Shown here piece by piece: positions 1 to 9,553 of a DNA stretch of 64,000 nt. Both the position numbers and the translations under genes were made by a program. The notes beneath the pieces were generated by a model. That model had not been told where the DNA came from, ran no database searches, and saw only the letters and a list, made by a program, of their open reading frames with translations. The DNA comes from Aquarana catesbeiana (Eukaryota; Chordata; Amphibia; Anura; Ranidae). Positions within the stretch are counted from its first letter, which is position 1. Each line of letters starts with the position of its first letter. Where the stretch lies: positions 126,947,875 to 127,011,874 of the forward strand of contig NC_133332.1 in assembly GCF_042186555.1 (NCBI RefSeq), written 5' to 3'.

Positions 1-618
1 TACCTCATATTTGATTTATTATAAACTAGAGATGGTTTTTTGCACTCCCCCTTGTCTGCCGGGGGGGAATTTGTGGGATTCTGCTATTAGCCGTGCCTGG
101 TCCATTTGGGTGAGCAGATCTTTCCGTGCTTTTGTTATTTTTGCCATGCTTCGTAATTATTTGTTTTTTTGTATACCTTTTAATATATTGTTTTCCTATA
201 GACCCCTCATCCTCCTGAAGAAATGGTTATACCGCAAAACCGGTAGAGGAATACTTATACCCCACCCTAACAGAAACTGTACCGGGAAACCTGCTATGAG
301 TTAGTTCTGTGTCATGTATATTATGTTATACATTTTATAATTTGTTTTTGTATAATTTTTCTGTTGTCCTTTGTGTTTTTAAGACACTGTTTGTACATTG
401 TTAGAGAATAAAATTTTGTATTTTTTTAATCAAAATTTGTGGTTATATCAGTACTGAGAAAGTCCATTAAATTCCCTGTGGGTGTCTATGTGTGTTGGTT
501 AGCTTTGGCAACTACCCCCACATCTTCACCCTCCCTCATTACATATGTCAACCTGGATGATGGTACTCCTTTACTGCTGCTATCTGAATGTTATGTGAGG
601 CTATACTCAACATCTGAA
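1..618 (+). repeat. Left pseudo-LTR of PLE family 1
   Basis: It matches 5611-6203 almost base for base up to about position 618, where this copy runs on into the PLE gene and the other runs into unrelated sequence. PLE pseudo-LTRs usually carry the promoter and a hammerhead ribozyme; the ribozyme relic is at 210-250. A run reading AATAAAATTTTG near 409 is a possible polyadenylation signal. Short ORFs here are incidental. Confidence 0.85.
210..250 (+). ncRNA. Hammerhead ribozyme relic in left pseudo-LTR
   Basis: In order: stem I strand 210-214 pairs perfectly with 246-250 (5 bp); core CUGAAGA at 215-221 fits CUGANGA; stem II is 224-227 with 231-234 (one G-U) and loop UAU; then AAAA at 236-239 where GAAA is expected; a minimal stem III (C240 with G243, A239 with U244); and UA at the cleavage site. 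The one core defect is G12 to A. It lies at a CG-to-CA step, as expected from CpG decay. G12 is the catalytic general base, so activity is probably very low. Confidence 0.6.
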
Positions 619-753
619 TATATTCATAGGGTGGATAACACACCCTCACTCTGTTCAGCCATCATTGATTTTTATTGATCGCTGCACCTTTCGAGTGCCT
701 CTAACTTTTAACTTTCTATTATTATTCCCTAGATTTAAATCCTACCTCTTTTT

Positions 754-1595
754 TTGATCACCATATCACAGTCTGGGCTAAGCCCTCTGTTAACGTTTCT
801 GAACAATGGACGTTCTTGGTACCGATTGGGGGGTTTTATGACAACTTTACAGACAGCTTCTTTAAACGACCATAAAATTGAAGATGATATTAAGATGTTT
901 TTTGCAAAGATGTTTAGCTTGCTTAAATGTAAATCACATCTATATTGGCACACTACGTACTTTAAAATGTATGTCACAAAGAAGATCTTCCTAATCGGCT
1001 GGAGAGGCCATATTTTCCCCACCATCAAAGACCCAACAACTGATTTTAAAAAATTGTGGGAAAATATTTTGACCAATTCTAGCCTTGACCTGATGAAATT
1101 ACTTATTACTCAATACACCCAAGATATGACCACCCTCGATCAAGAGATTGAACGTTTAAACTCTGAGTACTCCCACCTGGCAGACAACCCTACTTTTGAC
1201 ACCAAGTGGAAGAACTCAAGGAGCGATTGGAATCACTTAATAAGGATATTATTCTTAAAAAGCAAAATAAATTAAGCAAGGATAGGTCTGCATTTATGGA
1301 GGGATATGCATACTGTTGGTCAGGAAGAAAGTTGGGTAGGAGGGGCCCCCCTCGTGTCTCTAACACGAGAGACCCCACTACTGCAGTCGAATCTGACTCA
1401 TCTTTATTTTTTTCTTTATCCCCAACAGAGCAGTCTGCGTTCCATTACTATACCTGCAACACATTCTTCACGAAAAAGATCACGTTACGGTGGTAGTACT
1501 CCACCGGCTAACCCTAAGAAAGATAAAAAAAGGTCTAAAAAACTCCAAAACTGCACAAGCACCTCCCACTTAAACACTCACAGACACCATTAATC
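754..1595 (+). pseudogene. PLE family 1 gene, N-terminal part (frameshifted)
   Basis: The first open stretch (754-1275) gives a basic, helical protein of about 173 residues with no motif of its own. Near 1203 the reading changes frame, and 1206-1496 then carries a Glu/Lys-rich helix followed by KKQNKLSKDR and a GYAYCW segment. Charged helix, KK..K..RD and aromatic Tyr/Trp is the usual layout of the PLE region ahead of the reverse transcriptase. Between 1300 and 1795 the frame breaks again and the sequence is Ser/Thr/Pro-rich, as in the variable linker of this family. I did not choose a true start; 754 is the first ATG in the frame. Confidence 0.6.
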
Positions 1596-1794
1596 AGATG
1601 GAAGGACCAGCTGGTCAATCCACTCTACACGGCACTATCCCCAAAGTTCTCAACTCTGCACTAATGGCCATTAAATACACCAAGGTCAATGAGGGTCTGA
1701 TTTTTTTAGACCTCAAGACACAACAAGGGAACCTAGACTCATACATGCTAAAACCCACACAACCCCCACCCAACACCGCCAGCACAACTCCAAT

Positions 1795-3075
1795 TTGAAT
1801 ATCATCAAGCTTACTACTTACCAACTGATGGGGGACGAATCCTCTGTTCTTCAACTGGGGTTAGGTTTTTGCCCTCTAGAGGCCTTGAAGGTCACCGAGA
1901 CTATCAAAGATCCATATTTATTCACATGTAACCTCACTTATAAATTCATTTTTGATAAAGATCGTAATAAACTGAATCTGGAGCGTGAGCTCACGGAGCG
2001 TACCCGACACTTCACTATGGAGGAGTTTCGAGCGCTCCGTGACCTCATGCTCCATTATGATGAGGGTGCCATAGAAGATCCGGGACCTTCCCAGCCCATC
2101 ACTTCTTCCCCTACGGTTACTCAGAGGGCTACTCCCTCCACTCGTGGACCTTTACCTAATCCTTGTAAACTGCGCTCACGCAGATTCCCAGATTTAACAA
2201 CATGCCCGACCATTTGGGCATTTCTGCAGGCTACCATCAGGGATCTTAAGCAGCAACAGTGGCATCTTGTCCCCTCCAACCTTACCAAGGGACAAACAAA
2301 AGCACTCAAATCTCTCCAAAAACGTCCCGATATCATCATAAAACAATCAGATAAAGGTGGCAACATCGTCCTGATAACGCATAAACAATACCAACGTATG
2401 TGCTTGACCATTCTTAACCATCACCACTGGTATCAACACATTTCCTCATCCTTGGTGTCAACCTTTTCCCTGGAACTCCAAGTCCTTTGCAGTGAGGCCT
2501 TCAGGCTAGGCCTCATTGACAAGGACACATTGGAGTTCCTTGTTCCCAAGTTTCCTTGGATCCCCACCTTTTATGCCCTTCCCAAGACTCACAAGAATGT
2601 ACATACCCTTCCTGGGAGACCCATCATTTCTGGGATTGGCTCCTTATGGGACAATGCAAGCAAGTTTGTTGATGCCTTCCTGATGCCCCATGTGCGACGC
2701 CTTCCGTCATACATCAGAGATACCATGGATCTCCTACAACACTTGGAGGGGATCCAGATCCCTCCGGACGCCCTGCTCATGGCTATTGATGTTGAGGCAT
2801 TGTACTCGAGCATCCCCCACGAGTGGGGCATCCGGGTGGCTAGATCCTTTCTTGGAGAACAAGATACCACCACCTGGCCGCTCAATGACTTAATTTTTAA
2901 ACTGCTGCACTTCATTCTGACTAAAAACTATTTTACTTTTAACGACCAACTGTTTTTGCTGACCCAAGGAGTTGCCATGGGGACATCATGCGCTCCATCC
3001 TATGCTAACCTTTATTTAGGTGGATGGGAGAGATACATTTATTCCAATGATAAATTCTCTGATTTTTTTGGATAA
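1795..3075 (+). pseudogene. PLE family 1 reverse transcriptase (frameshifted before motif C)
   Basis: The 426-residue reading opens with the PLE pre-RT block (VLQLGLGFCPL, then a D...F...LTYKF segment). It continues through an IIKQSDKGGNIV fingers motif, the PALPKTHK-type motif (YALPKTHKN, YALPKTHK being near invariant in PLEs), motif A (MAIDVEALYSSIPH, catalytic Asp codon 2788-2790) and motif B (QGVAMGTSCAPSYANLYL). It then runs out of frame in a T7 tract at 3063-3069, just before motif C. Motif C (RFIDD, Asp codons 3101-3106) continues in the next frame, so the break is a one-base homopolymer change. The enzyme would copy PLE RNA in the nucleus. All three catalytic Asp codons survive, which points to fairly recent inactivation. 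Confidence 0.88.
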
Positions 3076-4195
3076 TATGCTCCTATGGTACAGGTTCATA
3101 GATGACCTGTTCCTGGTGTGGAGTGGGACCAGAGATAGACTTTTGGAATTTATTCAGAATATCAATGACAATGACTTCAATCTTAAATTTACCTTTCACC
3201 GTGACAATGACCAGATCCCATTTTTGGATCTGTCCATTATCAAACAACCTGATGGCACACTAGGCACCGATTTATTCCGGAAACCCACCGCTGGGAATAC
3301 ACTACTATACGCAACCAGTTCCCACCCTAAACCTTTGGTATGCAGCATACCCTTTGCGCAATATTTGCGCCTTAGAAGGAATTGTACGCTTGAGAGTGAC
3401 TTCAGGATTCAAGCCAACATCCTGCGTGAAAGATTACTACTAAGAGGGTATTCTCGTACTAACCTTAGAAGGGCCTTTAATAAAGTCCTTTCACGTTCAA
3501 GAAATTCCTTAGTATACAAACATCCCAATCCACCCCCTGCTAATGAATCTGTCAAATTTATAACCACATATTCAGCTAATCATAAAACATTGAGAACTAT
3601 TCTATCCAATCACTGGCATTTACTTGTTGAACATCCCATTCTGTATAGACATGTACGACCTGCTCCAGTACTTGTATTTCGTAGGGCCCATTCTTTACGC
3701 GACTGTTTTACTTCTAGCCACTATGTGGCAAAAAAAAACCCTAGACTGGGACCCCCTGGTACTTATAGATGTGGCAATTGTCCCCGATGCCCATGGGTTT
3801 TGGAAGGCAAACACTTCACCTTACCTAATGGTGAAGTTCTAGCTCCACGTGTCTTTGCGGATTGTGGAACGAGGGGAGTTATTTACCTGATGGTATGCAG
3901 GTGCAAAGCATTCTATGTCGGCAAAACTATCCGACAACTTAGACAAAGGATAGGAGATCATCTTTATTACTCTGATAATGGCAAACTTACCACCATAGGA
4001 AGACACATAGGTTTGTATCACCGCTATGATGTCTCTATGGTTCAATTTCTGGTTCTTGAAGTGGTGCAACCAAGCCCTAGAGGTGGCGATTGGGACCGAA
4101 CGATCCTACAGAGGGAGACACTATGGATCGAACGGCTCAACGCCACCTATCCCCCAGGCCTGAATGAGATGATCTCTTTTAAACCCTTTCTATAA
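3020..4195 (+). pseudogene. PLE family 1 RT C-terminus plus GIY-YIG endonuclease
   Basis: The true continuation starts after the 3063-3069 frameshift. The part from 3020 to there is out of frame. It contains RT motif C (YRFIDDLFLVW), the downstream motif IPFLDLSI, the thumb segment AQYLRLRRNC and then a linker with closely spaced cysteines (CGNCPRC, later CRC). The endonuclease covers roughly residues 285-390: GVIYLMV for the GIY strand, FYVGKT for the YIG strand, an Arg-containing RQRIGDH helix and a downstream Glu in ETLWIERLN. Cysteines before GIY-YIG are typical of PLEs and probably bind zinc. The reading is intact to the stop at 4195, so this half could still encode a folded endonuclease. 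Confidence 0.9.
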
Positions 4196-4762
4196 ATTGT
4201 TGTGAGTCCTTGTGTGGCCCCTTCCGCTCCTTCCTCCTCTCTTTGGCATTTCCTCTGTGTATCTTGACGCGCCTATTGCGCCATTTGTGCATCTTACGCA
4301 CTCCTTTGTATCTTTGTTTGTCTCTCCCCTTCCTCCTTTCTATTATTCCTTTCCCCTCTTCCCCATCTTCCTCCTCCCCCCCTTTTTGATGATCCTTACC
4401 CCTTGATTGTGAAATATTTTTGGTGATATTATGGTTTAATTATTCCAGTATGTTAATCTTACTTAATATATGTTTTGTAATCTTGTTCATCTTGATGTAT
4501 ATCCAATTGTAAACATCAGACCTTGTATTTCTGTGTTATTATCGGCACGGTTGGTCTGCTCCCCCTTGTGGTGGTTCGGTGGCATGACTTTCCCCCTTGT
4601 TGTTCTCCCCGGCGGACTTGTGTTTACCCTGGCCAGGGGTGGCTCTTGCCGCACTGGATTGCCCTGATTGGCCTGGACCTTTTGGCCTATGGGCTTTGTC
4701 GGGACGCACACGCGCAGTAGCACGGAACCGTGCACCTGCACAGTGTGGGTAAACTGACCCCG

Positions 4763-4770
4763 TGACGTCA
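4763..4770. promoter_or_regulatory. Perfect CRE-like palindrome TGACGTCA in PLE family 1
   Basis: The 8-bp palindrome matches the consensus bound by CREB/ATF factors and sits in the GC-richer island downstream of the endonuclease gene. In a tandem PLE arrangement this segment lies upstream of the next pseudo-LTR, so it could act as a promoter element. One exact 8-mer is weak evidence. Confidence 0.25.
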
Positions 4771-5264
4771 GATGCCACCTTCGGCGGCGTACGTTGACGT
4801 TCGCGGGGTTGGGGAGCTCTTATAGCAGTCCTCATGGACTGCTGGATGAGCAGAAATACCTCTCCACGCTGGGCAAATGCACGGGGAGAAGCATGAATAT
4901 GCTAAGTCATCATTAAGGCATCCTTTTCCAGTTTGCTCCGGACCTCCTGTTACCTATGCCACCCGCTCCTCTTTGCTTCTTCCTCATATTCTGTGACTGT
5001 TTGTTTACAGAGTCTCCCTTATGTGCTTTTTCCTGCAGCCAGTGCTCTCACCCAGAGACTTGTCAGACTTACCAGCTATCTAGACCTACAGTACCCAGTG
5101 GCTTTCGCTCTAACCGGATAGCTACTTTGTATACATACACTCAAGCTTCTCTGCCCATTTAACATCCCAGTCTCAATAATTCCTCTCTACCAGCATACTG
5201 CAATTTGGTGAGACCCCTATACAGTATGCGGTGTGGTGTTTTTCCAATTTTCTGGTATGGTTTC

Positions 5265-5490
5265 TCTCTTCTATTCCTCCTTTTTTCCAATCTCCCCCCC
5301 TTTCTTTTCCTCCCTCCTCACCCTTTCCCCCTTCCTCCCCCCTTTCCCCCCCCTTCCCTCTCCCCCCTTCCCCCTTTTCCTTCCCCCCTTTTCCCTCCCT
5401 TTTTTTTCTCTCCCCCCCCCCTCCTTTTTTCCCCTTTCGCCTCTCTCTCTCCCTCTTTTCCTTCTTCCCTCCTTACCTCTTTTCTTGCCT
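5265..5490 (+). repeat. Polypyrimidine tract
   Basis: About 225 bases of almost uninterrupted C and T (purine-rich on the - strand), lying 120 bases before the right pseudo-LTR. Mirror-type polypurine/polypyrimidine tracts can form triplex DNA. No coding content. Confidence 0.85.
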
Positions 5491-5610
5491 AACCTTTCCG
5501 TAATCTAAACCACACATGCATCCTATATCGGTTTCTCATCATTATAATTTTTGACCCATTAGCACCTCCTATTATTTTTTCTGATAATAACTAATAATAT
5601 TTACAATTCA

Positions 5611-6203
5611 TACCTCATATTTGATTTATTTTAAACTAGAGATGTTTTTTTGCTTGTGGGATTCTGCTATTAGCCGTGCCTGGTCCATTTGGGTGAGCAG
5701 ATCTTTCCGTGCTTTTGTTATTTTTGCCATGCTTCGTAATTATTTGTTTTTTTGTATATCTTTTAATATATTGTTTTCCTATAGACCCCTCATCCTCCTG
5801 AAGAAGCGGTTATACCGCAAAACCAGTAGAGCAATACTTATACCCCACCCTAACAGAAACTGTACCGGGGAAACCTGCTATGAGTTAGTTCTGTGTGGTG
5901 TATATTATGTCATACATTTTATAATTTGTTTTTGTATAATTTTTCTGTTGTCCTTTGTGTTTTTAAGACACTGTTTGTACATCGTTACAGAATAAAATGT
6001 TGTATTTTTTTAATCAAAATTTGTGGTTACATCAGTACTGAGAAAGTCCATTAAATTCCCTGTGGGTGTCTATGTGTGTGGGTTAGCTTTGGCAACTACC
6101 CCCACATCTTCACCCTCCCTCATTACATATGTCAACCTGGATGATGGTACTCCTTTACTGCTATCTGAATGTTATGTGAGGCTATACTCAACATCTAAAT
6201 ACA
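5611..6203 (+). repeat. Right pseudo-LTR of PLE family 1
   Basis: A direct repeat of 1-618, lacking the 27-nt G/C-run segment. The match ends at about 6200, giving the downstream edge of the element. The sequence beyond has no similarity to the internal PLE region. Confidence 0.85.
5793..5833 (+). ncRNA. Hammerhead ribozyme relic in right pseudo-LTR
   Basis: Core CUGAAGA at 5798-5804. Stem II is a perfect 5-bp hairpin (5806-5810 with 5814-5818, loop UAU). AAAA follows at 5819-5822, then a minimal stem III (C5823 with G5826) and a UA cleavage site. Stem I is 5795-5797 with 5829-5831. It shares the G12-to-A change with the left copy, so that change probably predates this insertion. Stem II is better kept here than in the left copy. 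Confidence 0.6.
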
Positions 6204-6552
6204 ATGTCAAATTAACAAGGGACACCAACACCAACCAACCTCCTTGAGGTTAAAAAAATACAAGATATTAATGGTGTTGTGGTAACTTGACACAAAACGA
6301 AAAACAATATTATGGAGAGCAATAGAAAAAAAAGCAGGAGATCTTGATAAAAAAAAAAATACACTATAAACAAAAATTAAAAACATTATTATGGAGATCT
6401 GACGAAAATAAAAATACATATTCAGGACATCACGAGAAATAATAAAGAAATATTTTTTTAAGAACTGTGAATATGAGCAGAAAAACAACTTCATTTTTCT
6501 AGCATTATAAAGAAGAAGAGAATGCGCTGCATTAAAATATTTAAAAGTTTGT

Positions 6553-6766
6553 GTGGAACTTTGTGCATCAGAATTGTGTACACACGATCGGAATTTTATA
6601 GATTTTGTTGTCGGAAAATTTGAGATCCAGACCTCAAATTTTGTTTGGCGGACATTCCGACGGAAAATGTCCGATGGAGCCTACACATGGTCGGAGTTTC
6701 CAACAACAAGCTCCCATCGAACATTTCCCGTCAGAAAATCCGACCGTGTGTACGCGGCATTAGACT
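6553..6766 (-). mobile_element. Harbinger-type MITE, truncated copy of the CACACGGTCGGA family
   Basis: The right terminus reads TCCGACCGTGTGTACGCGGC and is followed by TTA, matching the ends of the complete copies at 18092-18526 and 22637-23068. Internally it has the same back-to-back TCGGAA/TTCCGA modules. The outer half is missing on the left. The 99-residue open frame here is MITE sequence. Confidence 0.6.
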
Positions 6767-6769
6767 TTC

Positions 6770-8090
6770 CAAGAGTTAGAAAAAGAAGAGAGAGAAGAGG
6801 CAATCAGGAAGTAGGTCAGGCCAGGAGGAGGACAGCTCCAGATGTCGGGTAGGTGTTTCACTGCTTTTAATAGTACTTTCAGCATGGAGGTGAGGAGACA
6901 TGAAGTCAAATTTTAAACTTTAGAGCTACTTTAACTACTTTTATAAAAACAATTGGACCATTATGTTCACTGAAACCTTTATCTGAATATATTTAATATG
7001 TGATTCCTAGTAATGTAATGATGAATCCTACTGGGCCAACTTTGTTTAAAGTGTTTAGTGAAAAAATATTAGATTCTTTATTTTAGCAGGGTTTCTCCAT
7101 AGATATATTTATACCATATTTGGTTTTGAAAAGGCAAGTCATTCCAGCAAAACATACCTTGATTGCATTAAACACCATTAAATTGCAGCAATGTGAAAAT
7201 ATCTCCTATTTCATACACTCAAAACAAGATCTGCCTTTTTTTCCTGGCACTCTCTTGTGGTAATAAGTGGGCCTGAATATTATACTTATGGTATAAATGT
7301 ACGGTCCAACTAAAATTTTTTCTTTAATTTTGATAAAAAACACAAAATAGACGTATACCTCTTTTATAAAGTACCTAGATGTTCTCAACATAACAAAGAA
7401 CCGTTAAATTTAAGTTGCAACGGGTCAATCTCCTCTGCTCCCCAACTTTCTCTCTTCAATAAGGGAAAATCCCATAAAGTCTTGAGCTATGAACCAAAAA
7501 GACTTAAAATAAGCTCTAATTAAACTTTTAATCCCACCCATTTATAAATGATTAACCCTTAGCACTGATCCCTTTTCAAGTCTAAGTAAGCTCCTTACCA
7601 GGGGTCATTGGTCATTTTCTTATCAGGGACTAAGGTAGATATGAAATGTAGAAGCAACTTTCAACATGCTACAGTATAGCAGTATTTGTTTCCTCTGTCC
7701 AAAAGCACTGGTCTAGAACCAAACTATGTAGGCAGATTGCCAGCGGTAAGACTAAATATACAGTTGCAATAAAATGTAATAACTGTTTATTCTGCCAAAA
7801 TATTTGTAATTCTGTTCAAGCGCTCATGTAATATAAAACAGCCCTGCCATGCTATGTACCAGGAGGGTGACACTGTTATATGCCTGCAGTTTTATAGCTT
7901 CCTCTGTCCTCTCAGTTTCCTGCCTGAAGGTGTATACTTTCACTACCTTGTAAGTTCCACCTCCTGTTACTTTATATACAATTTACAATTCATACTCTAG
8001 CTTCCAATGACTAAAACATGTTAGATAGGCAACATTGTGCAATGTAACATAATCTAATTGGATCATAGTCGTGGCACAGATTTCTGATGT
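6770..8090. other. No recognisable feature
   Basis: AT-rich sequence without a convincing open frame, repeat termini or RNA motif. Presumably intergenic or intronic. Confidence 0.4.
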
Positions 8091-8094
8091 TGAT

Positions 8095-8248
8095 ATTGTA
8101 GATTGTAAGCTCTAACGAGCAGGGCCCTCTGATTCCTCCTGTATTGAATTGTATTGTACTTGTACTGTCTGCCCTAATGTTGTAAAGCGCTGCGTAAACT
8201 GTCGTCGCTATATAAATCCTGTATAATAATAATAATAATAATATTTGA
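8095..8248 (+). mobile_element. L2/CR1-type LINE or SINE 3' end with (TAA)n tail
   Basis: The stretch beginning TAGATTGTAAGCTCTAACGA and running through TTGTAAAGCGCTGCG and GCTATATAAAT into ATAATAATAATAATA is the conserved 3' tail shared by vertebrate L2-group LINEs and the SINEs that use them. The tail forms the small hairpin recognised by the reverse transcriptase. Only about 150 bases are present, so this is a 5'-truncated copy. Confidence 0.6.
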
Positions 8249-8629
8249 GCCTGATAATACCTCCAAAAGAGAGGCACAAAGAGGGTGGATAACACTATTT
8301 AAAAAAAAACTTAAAGTTGACAAAAATGAAACATTAATTCAAGGAATATTTTGACCTGATGTGGCTGTAAAAACAATCTGATGACATCATAGCTCTGGGT
8401 AGGTCGTGCCTATGAGCTCCTGTCTCACCTGAATGTAAGCACTGCTTTGTGGAGAGCACATTCCAATAATTAGACTTATCCTGACATGTCCCCGCTGAAC
8501 AGCCATTCACTGGGAAGCTCAGTGTAGTGCTGCTTCTCCTCCACCCAGCTCTTATGCAGCTGAGAACAGCGGGAATGTGATCACATATTAAAAAGGGGAA
8601 AAAGGGTATTTATAATTTTTTTTTTTTAA

Positions 8630-9486
8630 CCTCCCTGGCAGTATTCTCGAGTCTGGCTTGGGGTGGATTTTCAGTACCAAAAGCGATAATCCCGAGCCAG
8701 ACTCGGGATCGCATCGCAGGGTCAATGTAGAGGTTACTTACCTTGTCCCCTGGATCCTGCAACATCTCCCCGATGTGATCTGCGAGCCACCGTGTCTTGC
8801 TTGATTCACAGTGCCGAGCTCCGCTCCCTGCGAGCGTTGCGACGCACGGGGACGGAGTTCGGCGCCAAATTCAAAAAGTAAAAAACACAATATAGATACA
8901 GTATACTGTAATCTTACAGATTACATTACTGTATCAAATAATTACACATCCCCTTTGTCCCTAGTGGTCTGTCCAGTGTCCTGCATGCAGTTTTATATTA
9001 TAAATACTGTTCTTTCTGCCAGGAAACTGAAGATTATCCATAGCAACCAAAAAATATCCGTTTACGTCAAAAGTGCTTTTTGACCAGCTAGAAAACAGTG
9101 ATAATACATTAGAATCACTTGCAGAATTGAGCGATAGTGATTTGTGGGGAAATTCGTCATCGAACACTAAAAGTAATGACAGCGACAATTCTGCAACTGA
9201 GCAAATTTCAGTGTTTTTGATTTGATTACATTATTGAATAATTTTTTATTATTATTATATTATTATTTGTTATAATTATTTATAGCTATTTATTATATTA
9301 TTATTTTTTATTTCGTTTTTCAAACTTTATCATACCCGGGATGTCTACTAGACTCTTGTTTGGACAGATTTAAGTGAGTTATTCCAAAGAATTACAGGCC
9401 TACAATATAAAATGCCAAATTTCTGTGCAAAATAATTGTACCGCTTTCAGCATCAAAAATCTGAAATAATCAGACCGGCAGGGAGG
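8630..9486. mobile_element. piggyBac-type non-autonomous element with TTAA target sites
   Basis: TTAA at 8626-8629 and 9487-9490 flanks inverted ends: CCTCCCTGGCAG on the left against GGCAGGGAGG on the right. TTAA duplication is the hallmark of piggyBac-like transposition. The 857-bp interior carries an internal inverted pair (GAGTCTGGCT and AGCCAGACTC near 8649 and 8694) and a possible transposase remnant at 9061-9225. Confidence 0.75.
9061..9225 (+). pseudogene. Possible piggyBac transposase N-terminal remnant
   Basis: One frame gives about 54 residues rich in Asp, Glu, Ser and Asn (for example LENSDNTLESLAELSDSDLW) before a stop at 9223. Acidic Ser/Asp-rich N-termini are common in piggyBac transposases, and the segment lies inside TTAA-flanked piggyBac-like ends. 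No DDD catalytic core is present. The similarity is compositional and tentative. Confidence 0.3.
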
Positions 9487-9553
9487 TTAATAGCTATACA
9501 AAAATATTGTAATCGTTTACAATCACTTTAATGTAGCTTTTATTTATATTTAA

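Larger units (their letters stand above)
4196..5610 (+). other. PLE family 1 noncoding region between gene and right repeat
   Basis: No gene. The part from 4540 to 4880 is GC-richer than its surroundings and holds a perfect CREB/ATF-type palindrome (TGACGTCA, 4763-4770) and a TTATAG run at about 4819. From about 5265 to 5490 the + strand is almost pure pyrimidine with long C and T runs. Three overlapping Pro/Ser/Phe-rich open frames there are translation of this simple sequence, not proteins. Confidence 0.6.
1..6203 (+). mobile_element. Penelope-like retroelement (PLE family 1), nearly full length, dead
   Basis: The element has LTR-like direct repeats at 1-618 and 5611-6203 around a broken gene (754-4195) that encodes a PLE N-terminal domain, a reverse transcriptase and a C-terminal GIY-YIG endonuclease. 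This combination is diagnostic of endonuclease-positive PLEs, which prime reverse transcription on nicked chromosomal DNA. The window opens inside the left repeat, so the true left end and any target duplication lie outside. The two repeats differ by a 27-nt segment (about 43-69, missing from the right copy), a 3-nt gap and scattered substitutions. The gene has frameshifts near 1203 and 3063-3069, so this copy cannot act on its own. The subfamily (Neptune-like or Poseidon-like) cannot be settled by eye. Confidence 0.9.

Noticed and set aside
5205..5508. Three overlapping Pro/Phe/Ser-rich frames
   Set aside because: Open only because the polypyrimidine tract cannot encode stop codons on the + strand.
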